Positions 51,295 to 58,914 of a DNA stretch of 64,000 bases are shown here, piece by piece. The stretch spans positions 248,352 to 312,351 of the forward strand of contig NZ_WTUZ01000010.1 in the NCBI RefSeq assembly GCF_009882985.1. The letters run 5' to 3'. This DNA is from Paenibacillus silvestris (GTDB taxonomy: Bacteria; Bacillota; Bacilli; Paenibacillales; NBRC-103111). The notes below the pieces were generated by a model. That model was not told the origin of the DNA, searched no databases, and was given only the letters and a program-made list of their open reading frames with translations. The first letter of the stretch is position 1; each line of letters begins with the position of its first letter. The position numbers and the translations under genes were made by a program.

Positions 51295-52845
51295 ATGTTT
51301 AAAAAGGTTGTCTGGACGATAGGCGCCATCGGCTTGGCAAGCTGCATTGCGGTCACTTTCTTTGTCATCGATACGCACTTAAATGACCTCGAGCAAAGTA
51401 GCTCAGAACCTGCTGCTATATGGACTCTCCCTTCCTCAACTCCAAAGCCCAAACAGCCAGATATTGTAACCTACTGGAAGAACCAAGAGAAGAAATCCGC
51501 ACAATCCGGCTATACTGATGCCGCTTCTGTTTACCGAGATCGGATCGCGGCTTACTCAGTCGGGCTTCCTTCCATATCACCACTAACGGATAATTGGCCT
51601 ATTATTCAATCTCCTTCAGCGATAATGGAGCTCTATATCCGTGTACCTTCGATTGCAGAATCTTCCAATTTTGCAAAGCACGAGCCCGCATCGGGAGCTT
51701 ATATTGGGATGCTAGGGGCAGATCGCAGGGTCGGCTACGATGTTACGAAGATTGAAGATGTTTACGGACGAAAACACGCCCTTTATTTGGCTTATGTTGG
51801 ATGGCGGAAGCTACAGACCGATACGAACACGTATTTCCCGGCGCGGACAGCCGAAAGAGTAAAGGAGCTAGGCGGAGCACTCCAGATCGGTTGGGAGCCG
51901 CGTTTTGGCTTGGACGATGTACAGGATGATGAGTACGTCCGTCGTTTTGCGCGGGAAGCCAAGGCCTCAGGCATTCCCATTTTCTTGCGTTATGCTTCAG
52001 AGATGAATGGCGCATGGGTGCCTTGGCACGGGAATCCTCAGCAATATAGAGAGAAGTTCCGTCTTATTCACGACATCATGGCCGAAGAAGCTCCTAATGT
52101 CGCGATGGTTTGGTCGCCTAATTTCTCGCCAGCGGATACAATCGATGACTACTACCCAGGTGACGACTATGTAGACTGGGTTGGGTTCTCCTTGTACAAC
52201 ACACCCTATTCAGCAGATAAAGAACAGCTCAAAGGGACTGTACTCGATACCTTCGCCCCTCTCTACAAGCGCTATAGTCATAAGCCTATTATGATTTCAG
52301 AGGGTGCAATTGCTCATACCTATCTACCTACGAACCAAACGTATTGGAGCTGGGCCGAAGGCCAAATGGGGTATATGTACGGGTTGCTGCCGCGGTTGTT
52401 TCCGCAGGTTAAAGCAATCACCTACTTTAACTTCAGCCGAGCTCAAGCGATCCGAACGAATGGCACTTATGTGTACGATATCGGAGAGAATCCATTCATG
52501 GATGGGTTGTATCAGAGGCTAATCACATCCGATTGGTTCTTAAGCAAGGTTGAGTCAGGCGTTGACCCAATTCAATACCGCTATACGCCAGTTCTAGGCC
52601 AATCTCTTCCCATTGGCAAACAAACGGTTATTGTTAATCCTAAGCTTGAGAATGAGCGCGGTGAACCTCCCTTTGCTATCGCCATTTACCAACGCAATCA
52701 GCTTCTTGGCGTCAGCTATGAAGCTCCGTGGGAGATAGAAATTCAAGTGCCTGCTGAATCAGCGACAGAACCATGGTATGCAATAGCTTACAATGACAAG
52801 ATGGAGCCCACTGCTATCAGCAAAGGTAGTACATCGACAGAATAA
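51295..52845 (+). CDS. GH26-like glycoside hydrolase, membrane-anchored
   Basis: 516 aa. N-terminal hydrophobic helix (VVWTIGAIGLASCIAVTFFV) acts as a signal or anchor. Catalytic TIM-barrel of GH26/clan GH-A type: GAYIGMLGADRRV, LQIGWEPRFGLDD, IFLRYASEMNGAWVPWHG (acid/base Glu ~240 in RYASEMNG), VAMVWSPNFSPADTIDDYYP and PIMISEGAIAH (nucleophile Glu ~345). C-terminal ~70 residues form a small beta domain. Likely an endo-beta-glycanase of mannan or mixed beta-glucan at the cell surface. Start set at the ATG 51295, with GAGGAA upstream; an ATG 18 bases earlier has no site. Confidence 0.87.
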   Translation: MFKKVVWTIGAIGLASCIAVTFFVIDTHLNDLEQSSSEPAAIWTLPSSTPKPKQPDIVTYWKNQEKKSAQSGYTDAASVYRDRIAAYSVGLPSISPLTDNWPIIQSPSAIMELYIRVPSIAESSNFAKHEPASGAYIGMLGADRRVGYDVTKIEDVYGRKHALYLAYVGWRKLQTDTNTYFPARTAERVKELGGALQIGWEPRFGLDDVQDDEYVRRFAREAKASGIPIFLRYASEMNGAWVPWHGNPQQYREKFRLIHDIMAEEAPNVAMVWSPNFSPADTIDDYYPGDDYVDWVGFSLYNTPYSADKEQLKGTVLDTFAPLYKRYSHKPIMISEGAIAHTYLPTNQTYWSWAEGQMGYMYGLLPRLFPQVKAITYFNFSRAQAIRTNGTYVYDIGENPFMDGLYQRLITSDWFLSKVESGVDPIQYRYTPVLGQSLPIGKQTVIVNPKLENERGEPPFAIAIYQRNQLLGVSYEAPWEIEIQVPAESATEPWYAIAYNDKMEPTAISKGSTSTE

Positions 52846-52859
52846 GGACATCTCACAAT

Positions 52860-52902
52860 AAAAAGCCCTGACGGATCTAAGTCCGTCAGGGCTTGGTTCT
52901 TG
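52860..52902 (+). terminator. Strong terminator after the GH26-like gene
   Basis: Perfect 13-bp stem AAGCCCTGACGGA / TCCGTCAGGGCTT with a 6-base loop, then TGGTTCTT on the plus strand. A-run precedes the stem. Confidence 0.9.
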
Positions 52903-53022
52903 CTACCTTTCATTACCTGCACGATCCCATCTCTCAATTCGCCAAACAACCAACTTCTACCTTATCTGTCAAGAACAGATTTCATTAAAACTAGCTGAAA
53001 TACCGCTATGGTCTTGGTTGAG

Positions 53023-53198
53023 GGAACTGGAGTCCTCTATCTGGAGGAAAACGAGTTGTTTTCACTATGAGCGGAACTACAGGTCTTAATTCCCCTCAAT
53101 GGCACGTTTCTCACGTGAAATTGGCAAAATAAAGGACTGCAGTTCCCCCTGCATTGTGAAAATGGGCATTTTCATCGGAATAACGGACCATAGTTCCC
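53023..53198. repeat. Dispersed palindromic repeat element C (GGAACT-core type)
   Basis: Non-coding, in the 407-base gap between the GH26-like gene and glucarate dehydratase. Cores start at 53023, 53073, 53134 and about 53185 (spacing 50, 61, 51), the same geometry as element B. Inverted ends GGGAACTGGAGTCC (left) and the complement of GGGAACTATGGTCC (right). Hairpins: GAAAAC (53047-53052)/GTTTTC (53058-53063), CACGT/ACGTG around 53103-53117, and TGAAAAT (53157-53163)/ATTTTCA (53168-53174). Stem sequences differ from those of element B at the same positions but stay complementary. Confidence 0.85.
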
Positions 53199-53252
53199 AA
53201 ATAGCCATGCGTGACACACTTTCGCGCATTTCTCCACGCTTTTGTAGATCAA

Positions 53253-54620
53253 CTACCTCAAAAGGCAAGGTCGTTTGTGATCAAATTTCCAATTTGGCAC
53301 ATAAAATTGCATGGCCAACGCATCATCACGCGCTCCCAAACCTTCCTTGTTGTAAAGCTGATGCGCCTTTTCAATAGCGTCCATGTCTATTTCTACGCCT
53401 AGACCCGGCTTGCTCGGAACATCCACCATGCCCCCAACAATCTGAAACGGCTCCTTGGTCAACTGCTGACCATCCTGCCAAATCCAATGCGTATCAATAG
53501 CCGTTACTTTGCCAGGCGCAGAAGCTGCCACATGGGTAAACATCGCAAGCGAAATATCAAAATGGTTATTCGAGTGAGATCCCCACGTCAGCCCCCATTC
53601 CTGACACATTTGAGCTACTCTAACAGAACCTTGCATCGTCCAAAAGTGCGGATCCGCTAACGGAATATCAACAGACTGCAGCTGAATCGTATGCCCCATC
53701 TGGCGCCAATCAGTAGCGATCATGTTTGTTGCCGTAGGAAGGCCTGTCTCACGCCGAAACTCGGCCATGATTTCACGGCCTGAATACCCATTTTCGGCAC
53801 CGCATGGGTCTTCGGCATATGCCAATACATGATGCTGATCACGGCATAGGTAAATCGCCTCAGCCAAAGACCATGCCCCATTAGGGTCAAGTGTAATTCT
53901 GGCTTCAGGGAACCGTTCCGCCAGCGCTATGACCGCTTCAATCTCCTCTTCACCGCGTAATACGCCGCCTTTCAGCTTAAAATCATTAAACCCATATCGA
54001 CTATGAGCCGCTTCCGCTAGCTTCACTACGGCCTCAGGTGTAAGCGCTTCCTCATGGCGCAGTCGAAACCACTCGTTCTCAGCATCCTCTGCTCCCAGGT
54101 ACGGGAGATTCGTTCGATTCCGATCACCTATATAAAATAAGTAGCCTAACATCTCTACTTTATCTCTCTGTTGACCTTCTCCTAGCAATGCAGCAACAGG
54201 AACACCAAGGAATTGTCCCAAGAGATCCAGCAGTGCGGCTTCCAAGGCCGTAACAGCATGGATCGTGATGCGAAGATCGAATGTTTGCAACCCGCGTCCA
54301 CCCATATCTCGATCAGCGAACTTCTTGCGAATCTTCGAAAGAATGTTATTGTACTGACCGATCGATTGACCGATAAGCAGTGCGCTCGCATCTTCAAGCG
54401 TTTTGCGAATATTCTCGCCTCCTGGCACTTCACCAACACCTGTATGCCCAGCATTATCCTTGAGAATGACGATGTTACGTGTAAAGAAAGGTGCATGAGC
54501 CCCACTAAGATTGAAGAGCATACTATCGTGCCCTGCAACTGGAATAACCTTTAGTTCGGTAATGATTGGTGTACGGGAAGTCTGGTTGCTCGATTGCTCA
54601 TTCAGTAGTTCTTGTTTCAT
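53253..54620 (-). CDS. gudD: Glucarate dehydratase
   Basis: 455-aa enolase-superfamily enzyme that dehydrates D-glucarate (and L-idarate) to 5-keto-4-deoxyglucarate. Matches GudD (~446 aa): [35 protein letters not shown], the KxK bases in [16 protein letters not shown] (~215), metal ligands in [11 protein letters not shown] and [24 protein letters not shown] (Asn-Met-x-x-Thr-Asp), and the His base in [10 protein letters not shown] (~350). Monocistronic on the minus strand. In a pectin/uronate context it would take the aldaric acid formed by oxidation of glucuronate or galacturonate. Confidence 0.95.
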   Translation of the reverse strand: MKQELLNEQSSNQTSRTPIITELKVIPVAGHDSMLFNLSGAHAPFFTRNIVILKDNAGHTGVGEVPGGENIRKTLEDASALLIGQSIGQYNNILSKIRKKFADRDMGGRGLQTFDLRITIHAVTALEAALLDLLGQFLGVPVAALLGEGQQRDKVEMLGYLFYIGDRNRTNLPYLGAEDAENEWFRLRHEEALTPEAVVKLAEAAHSRYGFNDFKLKGGVLRGEEEIEAVIALAERFPEARITLDPNGAWSLAEAIYLCRDQHHVLAYAEDPCGAENGYSGREIMAEFRRETGLPTATNMIATDWRQMGHTIQLQSVDIPLADPHFWTMQGSVRVAQMCQEWGLTWGSHSNNHFDISLAMFTHVAASAPGKVTAIDTHWIWQDGQQLTKEPFQIVGGMVDVPSKPGLGVEIDMDAIEKAHQLYNKEGLGARDDALAMQFYVPNWKFDHKRPCLLR

Positions 54621-54793
54621 GGCTGGTCTCTCCCTCTCATTTGGATGAATACCGGTTGAATGAATATGAAAACTTACTAGCTACCTTATGCTAAATTGTA
54701 CCACGTCCTCTAGCTCCTAAGTACTTAAATACGTCATATTCACATATTTTTGTTAGGGAACAGTATGAGCTCGCCGGAGAGGAAGTTGAAATC

Positions 54794-55657
54794 ATGGTGC
54801 TTTATAAAAAAATGAAGATTGATGGTTGGGATCTATTTTTTCGCCAAGCCGGGAGTCCTTACAATCCAACCATCATCCTACTTCATGGTTTTCCAAGCTC
54901 ATCCCATATGTTCAGGGATTTAATTCCTCATCTTTCTGACCGATTTCATGTCATTGCTCCTGATTATTTAGGATATGGCAATAGCAGCATGCCTACCGTA
55001 GAAGAATATTCCTACACCTTCGAGAATCTATCTATTTTGATCGAAAAGCTTATTGATCATCTGTGCATTTCTCATTATATTTTGTACACCCATGATTATG
55101 GAGGTCCTATCGGGTTCAGACTAGCCATTCGCAATCCGGGGCGTATTCTTGGATTCGTTATTCAGAATGCCGTAGTCAGTGAAAACGGATTAGGGAAACC
55201 ATTTGATCTTTTCAAAGCACTTTGGGCCGATCGAAATCCCGCAACCGAAGCAGCCTTTGCCAAGCTAGTAACCTTTGATTTTACGAAAATGCAATATGTA
55301 GCAGGCGTATGCCAGCCATACCTGATCAGTCCTGATGGTTATTCAATGGACCAATTTTTCTTGGATCGCCCGGGCAATGACCAAATTCAGTTGGAACTCG
55401 GCTACGATTATCGCAAAAATGTGGAACAATACCCTGCTTGGCAGCAATACTTGCGAACATACCAACCACCTACCCTCATTACCTGGGGAAAAAATGATTT
55501 TATATTTACGATTGAAGGGGCTCTAACCTTTGGAAAATTATTAACATGCGTGGAAACTCATTTTTTATGTGGAGGGCATTTTGTTCTCGAAGAGCAAAGT
55601 CAACATGTTTCCGAGCTTATCAAGCGCTTTTTTGGCCGTATCTATACGCGACAATAA
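54794..55657 (+). CDS. Alpha/beta hydrolase with Asp nucleophile (dehalogenase/epoxide hydrolase-like)
   Basis: 287 aa. LLHGFPSSSHMFRDLIPHLS provides the oxyanion loop (HGFP), APDYLGYGNSSMP follows, and the nucleophile elbow is YTHDYGGPIGFRL with Asp (~102) in place of Ser. The acid is probably in ITWGKNDFIFT and the catalytic His in CGGHFVLEEQ (~268). Asp nucleophiles mark haloalkane dehalogenases and epoxide hydrolases, so hydrolysis of an alkyl halide or epoxide is likely. GAGAGGAAG precedes the ATG. Divergent from gudD. Confidence 0.9.
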   Translation: MVLYKKMKIDGWDLFFRQAGSPYNPTIILLHGFPSSSHMFRDLIPHLSDRFHVIAPDYLGYGNSSMPTVEEYSYTFENLSILIEKLIDHLCISHYILYTHDYGGPIGFRLAIRNPGRILGFVIQNAVVSENGLGKPFDLFKALWADRNPATEAAFAKLVTFDFTKMQYVAGVCQPYLISPDGYSMDQFFLDRPGNDQIQLELGYDYRKNVEQYPAWQQYLRTYQPPTLITWGKNDFIFTIEGALTFGKLLTCVETHFLCGGHFVLEEQSQHVSELIKRFFGRIYTRQ

Positions 55658-55660
55658 ATG

Positions 55661-55692
55661 AAAAAGGAGCTGCCGCCAGGCAAGCTCCTTCT
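55661..55692 (-). terminator. Terminator of the 128-aa riboswitch-controlled gene
   Basis: Minus strand AAGGAGCTTGCC pairs with GGCAGCTCCTT (one bulge) and is followed by TTTTTCATT. It also lies 4 bases after the convergent hydrolase stop and may serve both genes. Confidence 0.8.
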
Positions 55693-55708
55693 CTATTGTT
55701 GAACAAAG

Positions 55709-56095
55709 TTAAATTGTACTGCTGCTGATGTACTCTCTGAGGCAAGGATACGGACCACTGAGGATATACGCCATTGCTACAATAAAGTTGTGATGATCCT
55801 CCAAAATCTGGGGAGAAGCACTGATGCGACTGGCCAGTAATTGTTCAACCGCTAATTCCTTCTCTAAACTTAGTTGATTGAGCAGCTCATTATTCTCAGC
55901 AACCGTCTTGCTTATTTCCATTAATGTCTGTGTCTCGACGCCTGATGGTTGGTAAGCCAAATTCGGAAATTGAATATTGAATTCCTCTAACCGTTGTTTT
56001 AAATGAAAAATTTCATGTTGACGCTGTACAGAATCGTTGGATCTTTTCCTCGGGAAAAAATTCTTCAATTCTTTGGTTACTTGCCGAAGCAGCAT
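55709..56095 (-). CDS. Unknown protein (128 aa) downstream of a c-di-AMP riboswitch
   Basis: 128 aa, no signal peptide or membrane helix. Basic N-terminus (LRQVTKELKNFFPRKR) followed by mostly helical, charged sequence with coiled-coil character (HEIFHLKQRLEEFN; LMEISKTVAENNELLNQLSL; ELAVEQLLASRISAS) and a C-terminal FIVAMAYILSGPYPCLREYI. No family recognised. AGGAGG lies 8 bases before the ATG. The 5' leader of about 215 bases holds a ydaO-yuaA riboswitch, so expression should fall when c-di-AMP rises. Known members of that regulon handle K+ or osmolyte uptake and wall remodelling, so a link to osmotic or envelope control is inferred. Confidence 0.8.
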   Translation of the reverse strand: MLLRQVTKELKNFFPRKRSNDSVQRQHEIFHLKQRLEEFNIQFPNLAYQPSGVETQTLMEISKTVAENNELLNQLSLEKELAVEQLLASRISASPQILEDHHNFIVAMAYILSGPYPCLREYISSSTI

Positions 56096-56193
56096 GACTA
56101 GTTCCTCCTATTTTCTCTAGAAGAGAAAAAGGAAGCGAGGGAATAGAACCTCATGTAACATGGTTCCAATTAATGTTTCTATCCTTTTCTTTC

Positions 56194-56310
56194 TACGCTG
56201 ACGAAGTTAGCTGACGGATTCGGGTTGAAAGGTAACCCTAACACAAGATAAGTGTACTCACCCCAGGAAACTTGGTTCCCCCGCTTCTTTAATCTAAAGA
56301 ATTAAGCGTA
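56194..56310 (-). promoter_or_regulatory. Cyclic di-AMP (ydaO-yuaA) riboswitch
   Basis: Read on the minus strand from 56310: TACGCT opens P1, then GGGGGAACC, CCTGGGGTGAGT, GGGTTACCTTTCAACCC, GAATCCGTCAGCTAAC, and AGCGTA (56199-56194) closes P1 by perfect pairing with TACGCT. Order and sequence of these blocks follow the known ydaO-yuaA aptamer (GGAACC, TTGGGGT, AGGGnTACCTT..CCCG, CCGnCAGCTAAC). A further hairpin GAACCATGT/ACAT..GGTTC (about 56138-56164) between aptamer and gene may be the expression platform. It controls the 128-aa gene at 55709-56095. Confidence 0.93.
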
Positions 56311-56378
56311 TTTGTTCAATTTACTCCATTGTTCAGGGAGAAGCAATAGTAATATTTACTTAAAAATAACCTGTGTCA

Positions 56379-57209
56379 TTAGTCATACATCCCTAGTAAC
56401 CATATAGTAATTCGATCTACTACCTCCTGATATCTTTGTCCAACAAGCAGTCCGGTATGAGTCGTATGCCACAGCCCCATATATGCTGCATGGAGATGCT
56501 CGGCCGTTACCTTCCCCCGTTTGTCATCCTCCTCATCATTTACTGCTTTGATAACCAAACTAGGAATAGCTATCCTACTGCTATCTATCGAAATTCCACC
56601 GTTTGATCCTAACTCATAATAAAAGGCCTTAAATGCTTCCAAGGACTCCATCGATAAATACTTTCTCTGAAAATCAATGTCATCGACTGATTCATCTATA
56701 CTTGAATAATCATCTCGGATTGGAGCAGGCATGAAGGTTCCCGGTGTCATTTGTGCAATTTCTTTGTAGGGCACAGCTTCATAAACTTCTTTGCTTATAC
56801 TTGTATCGATCACCACCAAGCCCGCGAGTTCGACCGTTTCAGCCAGCTTCTGGCTCAATATTCCCCCCATGCTGAAGCCTATGAGAATCGGAGGAACACA
56901 ACACTCGGCCAGAACCTCCTTCATATCCTCCAAATAATCTTCGAACGATACATTGGTCAAATCGAGTACTCTGCTCTTATAGTGTCCTCTCAAATTCATT
57001 ACATAACAGTTCCAACCTTTGCTTATAAAATGAGGAATGTATTTGCTCCACATCCAACTGCCTGTGTAGGCACCGTGTACGAATAAAAGTGGAGGTCTTT
57101 CAGGCGTTTCCTCTGGAAGGGCATCTCCCTCGAATATTTCTAAGAAAAGATCATTTTCTCCGATGTATTTCACCCTATGATCCGGCAATGTTTTCGTATA
57201 ATCTTTCAT
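56379..57209 (-). CDS. Alpha/beta hydrolase (Ser nucleophile) under MarR control
   Basis: 276 aa. LLFVHGAYTGSWMWSKYIPH (oxyanion loop), YVMNLRGHYKS, nucleophile elbow LIGFSMGGILSQ (Ser ~113) and a C-terminal His in GLWHTTHTGLL region. General esterase/lipase-like hydrolase; substrate unknown. Start set at the ATG 57209 with GGAGG 8 bases upstream, instead of a GTG five codons earlier that overlaps that site. An 18-base perfect palindrome identical to one in the marR promoter lies 22 bases upstream (57231-57248). Confidence 0.9.
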   Translation of the reverse strand: MKDYTKTLPDHRVKYIGENDLFLEIFEGDALPEETPERPPLLFVHGAYTGSWMWSKYIPHFISKGWNCYVMNLRGHYKSRVLDLTNVSFEDYLEDMKEVLAECCVPPILIGFSMGGILSQKLAETVELAGLVVIDTSISKEVYEAVPYKEIAQMTPGTFMPAPIRDDYSSIDESVDDIDFQRKYLSMESLEAFKAFYYELGSNGGISIDSSRIAIPSLVIKAVNDEEDDKRGKVTAEHLHAAYMGLWHTTHTGLLVGQRYQEVVDRITIWLLGMYD

Positions 57210-57230
57210 GAAAAACTCCTCCACTTCATT

Positions 57231-57248
57231 TAGTTTGACGTCAAACTA
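57231..57248. promoter_or_regulatory. MarR operator, copy 1 (hydrolase promoter)
   Basis: TAGTTTGACGTCAAACTA, a perfect 18-base palindrome between the MarR stop and the hydrolase start. An identical copy stands in the marR promoter at 57697-57714. Confidence 0.85.
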
Positions 57249-57263
57249 TTTGACCAAAAAAAA

Positions 57264-57686
57264 TTAAAAATTATGATGAATTTTCATTAAAATTCGCAGC
57301 AATTCTTCTTTTTCTTGATCCGAAATATCAAAGTAAAATACCTCTAACATTTGTTGTGATATGGTTTCAAATACAGGCTTCAGTTCCTCCCCTCGTGGCG
57401 TTAAGGCAACATATACGACCCTTGAATCTACGCTGTCCCTTTCTTTCGTCACATAGCCGAGACGGACCAATTTGTCAACAAGTGCAGTCACTGTAGACTT
57501 ATCTTTATCAATTCTCTTGGCGATATCCGCCATAGTCAATCTAGGCGAATGAAACAGCGCAAAGATAATATCTCCATGTGAAATCGCAATATCATCGACC
57601 CCATATTTCGCCATCTCGGATATAATATAACGATTCGTCTTTTCTCTAATCTTGGATATGAGTGATACAGCATCTCTTGGTTTCAT
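57264..57686 (-). CDS. MarR-family transcriptional regulator, probably leaderless mRNA
   Basis: 140 aa from the ATG at 57686. Winged-helix MarR domain: ISHGDIIFALFHSPRLTMAD, IAKRIDKDKSTVTALVDKLV, RLGYVTKERDSVDSRVVYVA (beta-wing with Asp-Ser-Arg). The frame is open to a TTG at 57710, but that codon lies inside the operator/promoter spacer. The ATG has no Shine-Dalgarno sequence, and a perfect promoter places transcription start at about the A of the ATG, so the message is probably leaderless. Represses itself and the hydrolase gene through identical 18-base palindromes. Confidence 0.93.
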   Translation of the reverse strand: MKPRDAVSLISKIREKTNRYIISEMAKYGVDDIAISHGDIIFALFHSPRLTMADIAKRIDKDKSTVTALVDKLVRLGYVTKERDSVDSRVVYVALTPRGEELKPVFETISQQMLEVFYFDISDQEKEELLRILMKIHHNF

Positions 57687-57692
57687 ATCTGA

Positions 57693-57721
57693 ATTATAGT
57701 TTGACGTCAAACTAATGTCAA
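57693..57721 (-). promoter_or_regulatory. Consensus promoter of marR with MarR operator copy 2 in its spacer
   Basis: Minus strand TTGACA (57721-57716), 17 bases, TATAAT (57698-57693). The spacer is filled by the palindrome TAGTTTGACGTCAAACTA (57714-57697), so repressor binding would exclude RNA polymerase. Only 6 bases separate TATAAT from the ATG at 57686. Confidence 0.85.
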
Positions 57722-57727
57722 ATAAAA

Positions 57728-57766
57728 GTTTCAGGCAGCCGTTCTGATTGGCCGGCTGCCTGAAGC
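57728..57766 (-). terminator. Terminator of the PL22 operon
   Basis: TTCAGGCAGCCG pairs with CGGCTGCCTGAA (12 bp, perfect) around an 11-base loop, 5 bases after the PL22 stop; ACTTTTATTT follows on the minus strand. It also insulates the marR promoter. Confidence 0.88.
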
Positions 57767-57770
57767 ATTT

Positions 57771-58883
57771 TCACAGATCCACTTTATATAGACAGGGAAC
57801 TCCCTCCCAATCCGAAGTGAATATGATAAACGAGCCATCGGGCGAGAAAGTCGGATGCGGGTGGGCATCCTGTGTGTTGCCGTATGACTTCCAGCTAGTT
57901 CCATGGGAGCATAACCGCTGTTCTTGCCTCAAGGCTACATCCACTAAATAAATGAAATGCTGTTCAGGCAATTGCCCATCCCCTACGATCTGCGTGTGAG
58001 CAGCATTCGAAATAAAGTGACAATACTTGGAGCAATTCATCCAGATTTCTTCCTCCAACGTATTCGAGTCCATGAACCGAATGCTCTCGTGATAGAGATC
58101 ATCCTTGTGCCGATACACATAGGCAAATCTGGAACCATTGGCAAGCCAATATTCATGCGTGATGAGCTCGTCATGCGTTTGTTCCTTCGCGCAGCGCAGC
58201 CGTGTCCCGTCCTTTTGGACTAGCCAGAGCCTGGCGTCGATCAGATGCCCAGGACCTTCATGACAAAATAAAAGGGTCGATGGGTCGTGCGGACGAATTT
58301 GCGGATGACCCAGCCAGCAGTTCAGCTCCTCATGCGCGATATGGCTAGTCCGCTGTTCAATATCCAAGTAGACGATTCGGCAGTGCGGTTTCGCTGCCCA
58401 TTGAGGCTCGAAGTTGGACCAGTCCCCTTTACTTGGCACGATATCCTTTTCATTGATTTCAACCAGAACGAGATACTTGTCATCTGAGCTGAGTCCAGGA
58501 TTCGCATTGGATTTCCATCCTGCTGGTGACGTATACAAGACCTCTTCCTTCAGCGTGGTCATATCCAATTGCATGATCCGCTGATCTCTGCAATAGATCA
58601 AGTAGTTATCATCACTCGTCAGACTGCAGCTGAAATCGTGGATATCCGGTCCTTCCGTTAATTGCAAGGCCGATCCATCGTTCAGATCCATTCGGTACAG
58701 CTGCCGAGTTCCCTCACGCTCACTTGCGTAAATGAGGTAGCGATTGTCGTTTGTGATCATTTTATAATAGAAATAGGGATGATGATTCACTTGTTCCGGT
58801 GCTGTCAAACGAGTCATAGCTCGGCCCGTATAAGCATCGTTAAATGGATGAAACTCATTACGAATCGTAGATCCTTTAGCCAT
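57771..58883 (-). CDS. ogl: Oligogalacturonate lyase (PL22)
   Basis: 370 aa, a seven-bladed beta-propeller of the PL22 (Pectate_lyase22) family that cleaves unsaturated digalacturonate and short oligogalacturonides inside the cell. Marks: TAPEQVNHHPYFYYKMITND, NCWLGHPQIRPHDPSTLLFC, CHEGPGH, ELITHEYWLANGSRFAYV (metal His ~243) and NTQDAHPHPTFSPDGSFIIF (Gln, His-x-His metal ligands ~339-344). These match the Mn-binding His/His/His/Gln set known for Ogl. Read together with the 572-aa protein and the SBP/permease genes upstream. Places pectin or rhamnogalacturonan fragments among the substrates. Confidence 0.92.
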   Translation of the reverse strand: MAKGSTIRNEFHPFNDAYTGRAMTRLTAPEQVNHHPYFYYKMITNDNRYLIYASEREGTRQLYRMDLNDGSALQLTEGPDIHDFSCSLTSDDNYLIYCRDQRIMQLDMTTLKEEVLYTSPAGWKSNANPGLSSDDKYLVLVEINEKDIVPSKGDWSNFEPQWAAKPHCRIVYLDIEQRTSHIAHEELNCWLGHPQIRPHDPSTLLFCHEGPGHLIDARLWLVQKDGTRLRCAKEQTHDELITHEYWLANGSRFAYVYRHKDDLYHESIRFMDSNTLEEEIWMNCSKYCHFISNAAHTQIVGDGQLPEQHFIYLVDVALRQEQRLCSHGTSWKSYGNTQDAHPHPTFSPDGSFIIFTSDWEGVPCLYKVDL

Positions 58884-58914
58884 CTGTGATCACTCCATTT
58901 CTTATCATGAAAAG

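Noticed and set aside
53099..53402. Plus-strand ORFs of 63-92 codons across repeat element C and the end of gudD
   Set aside because: They are made from the repeat cores and the antisense of gudD; no ribosome binding site. Treated as non-coding.
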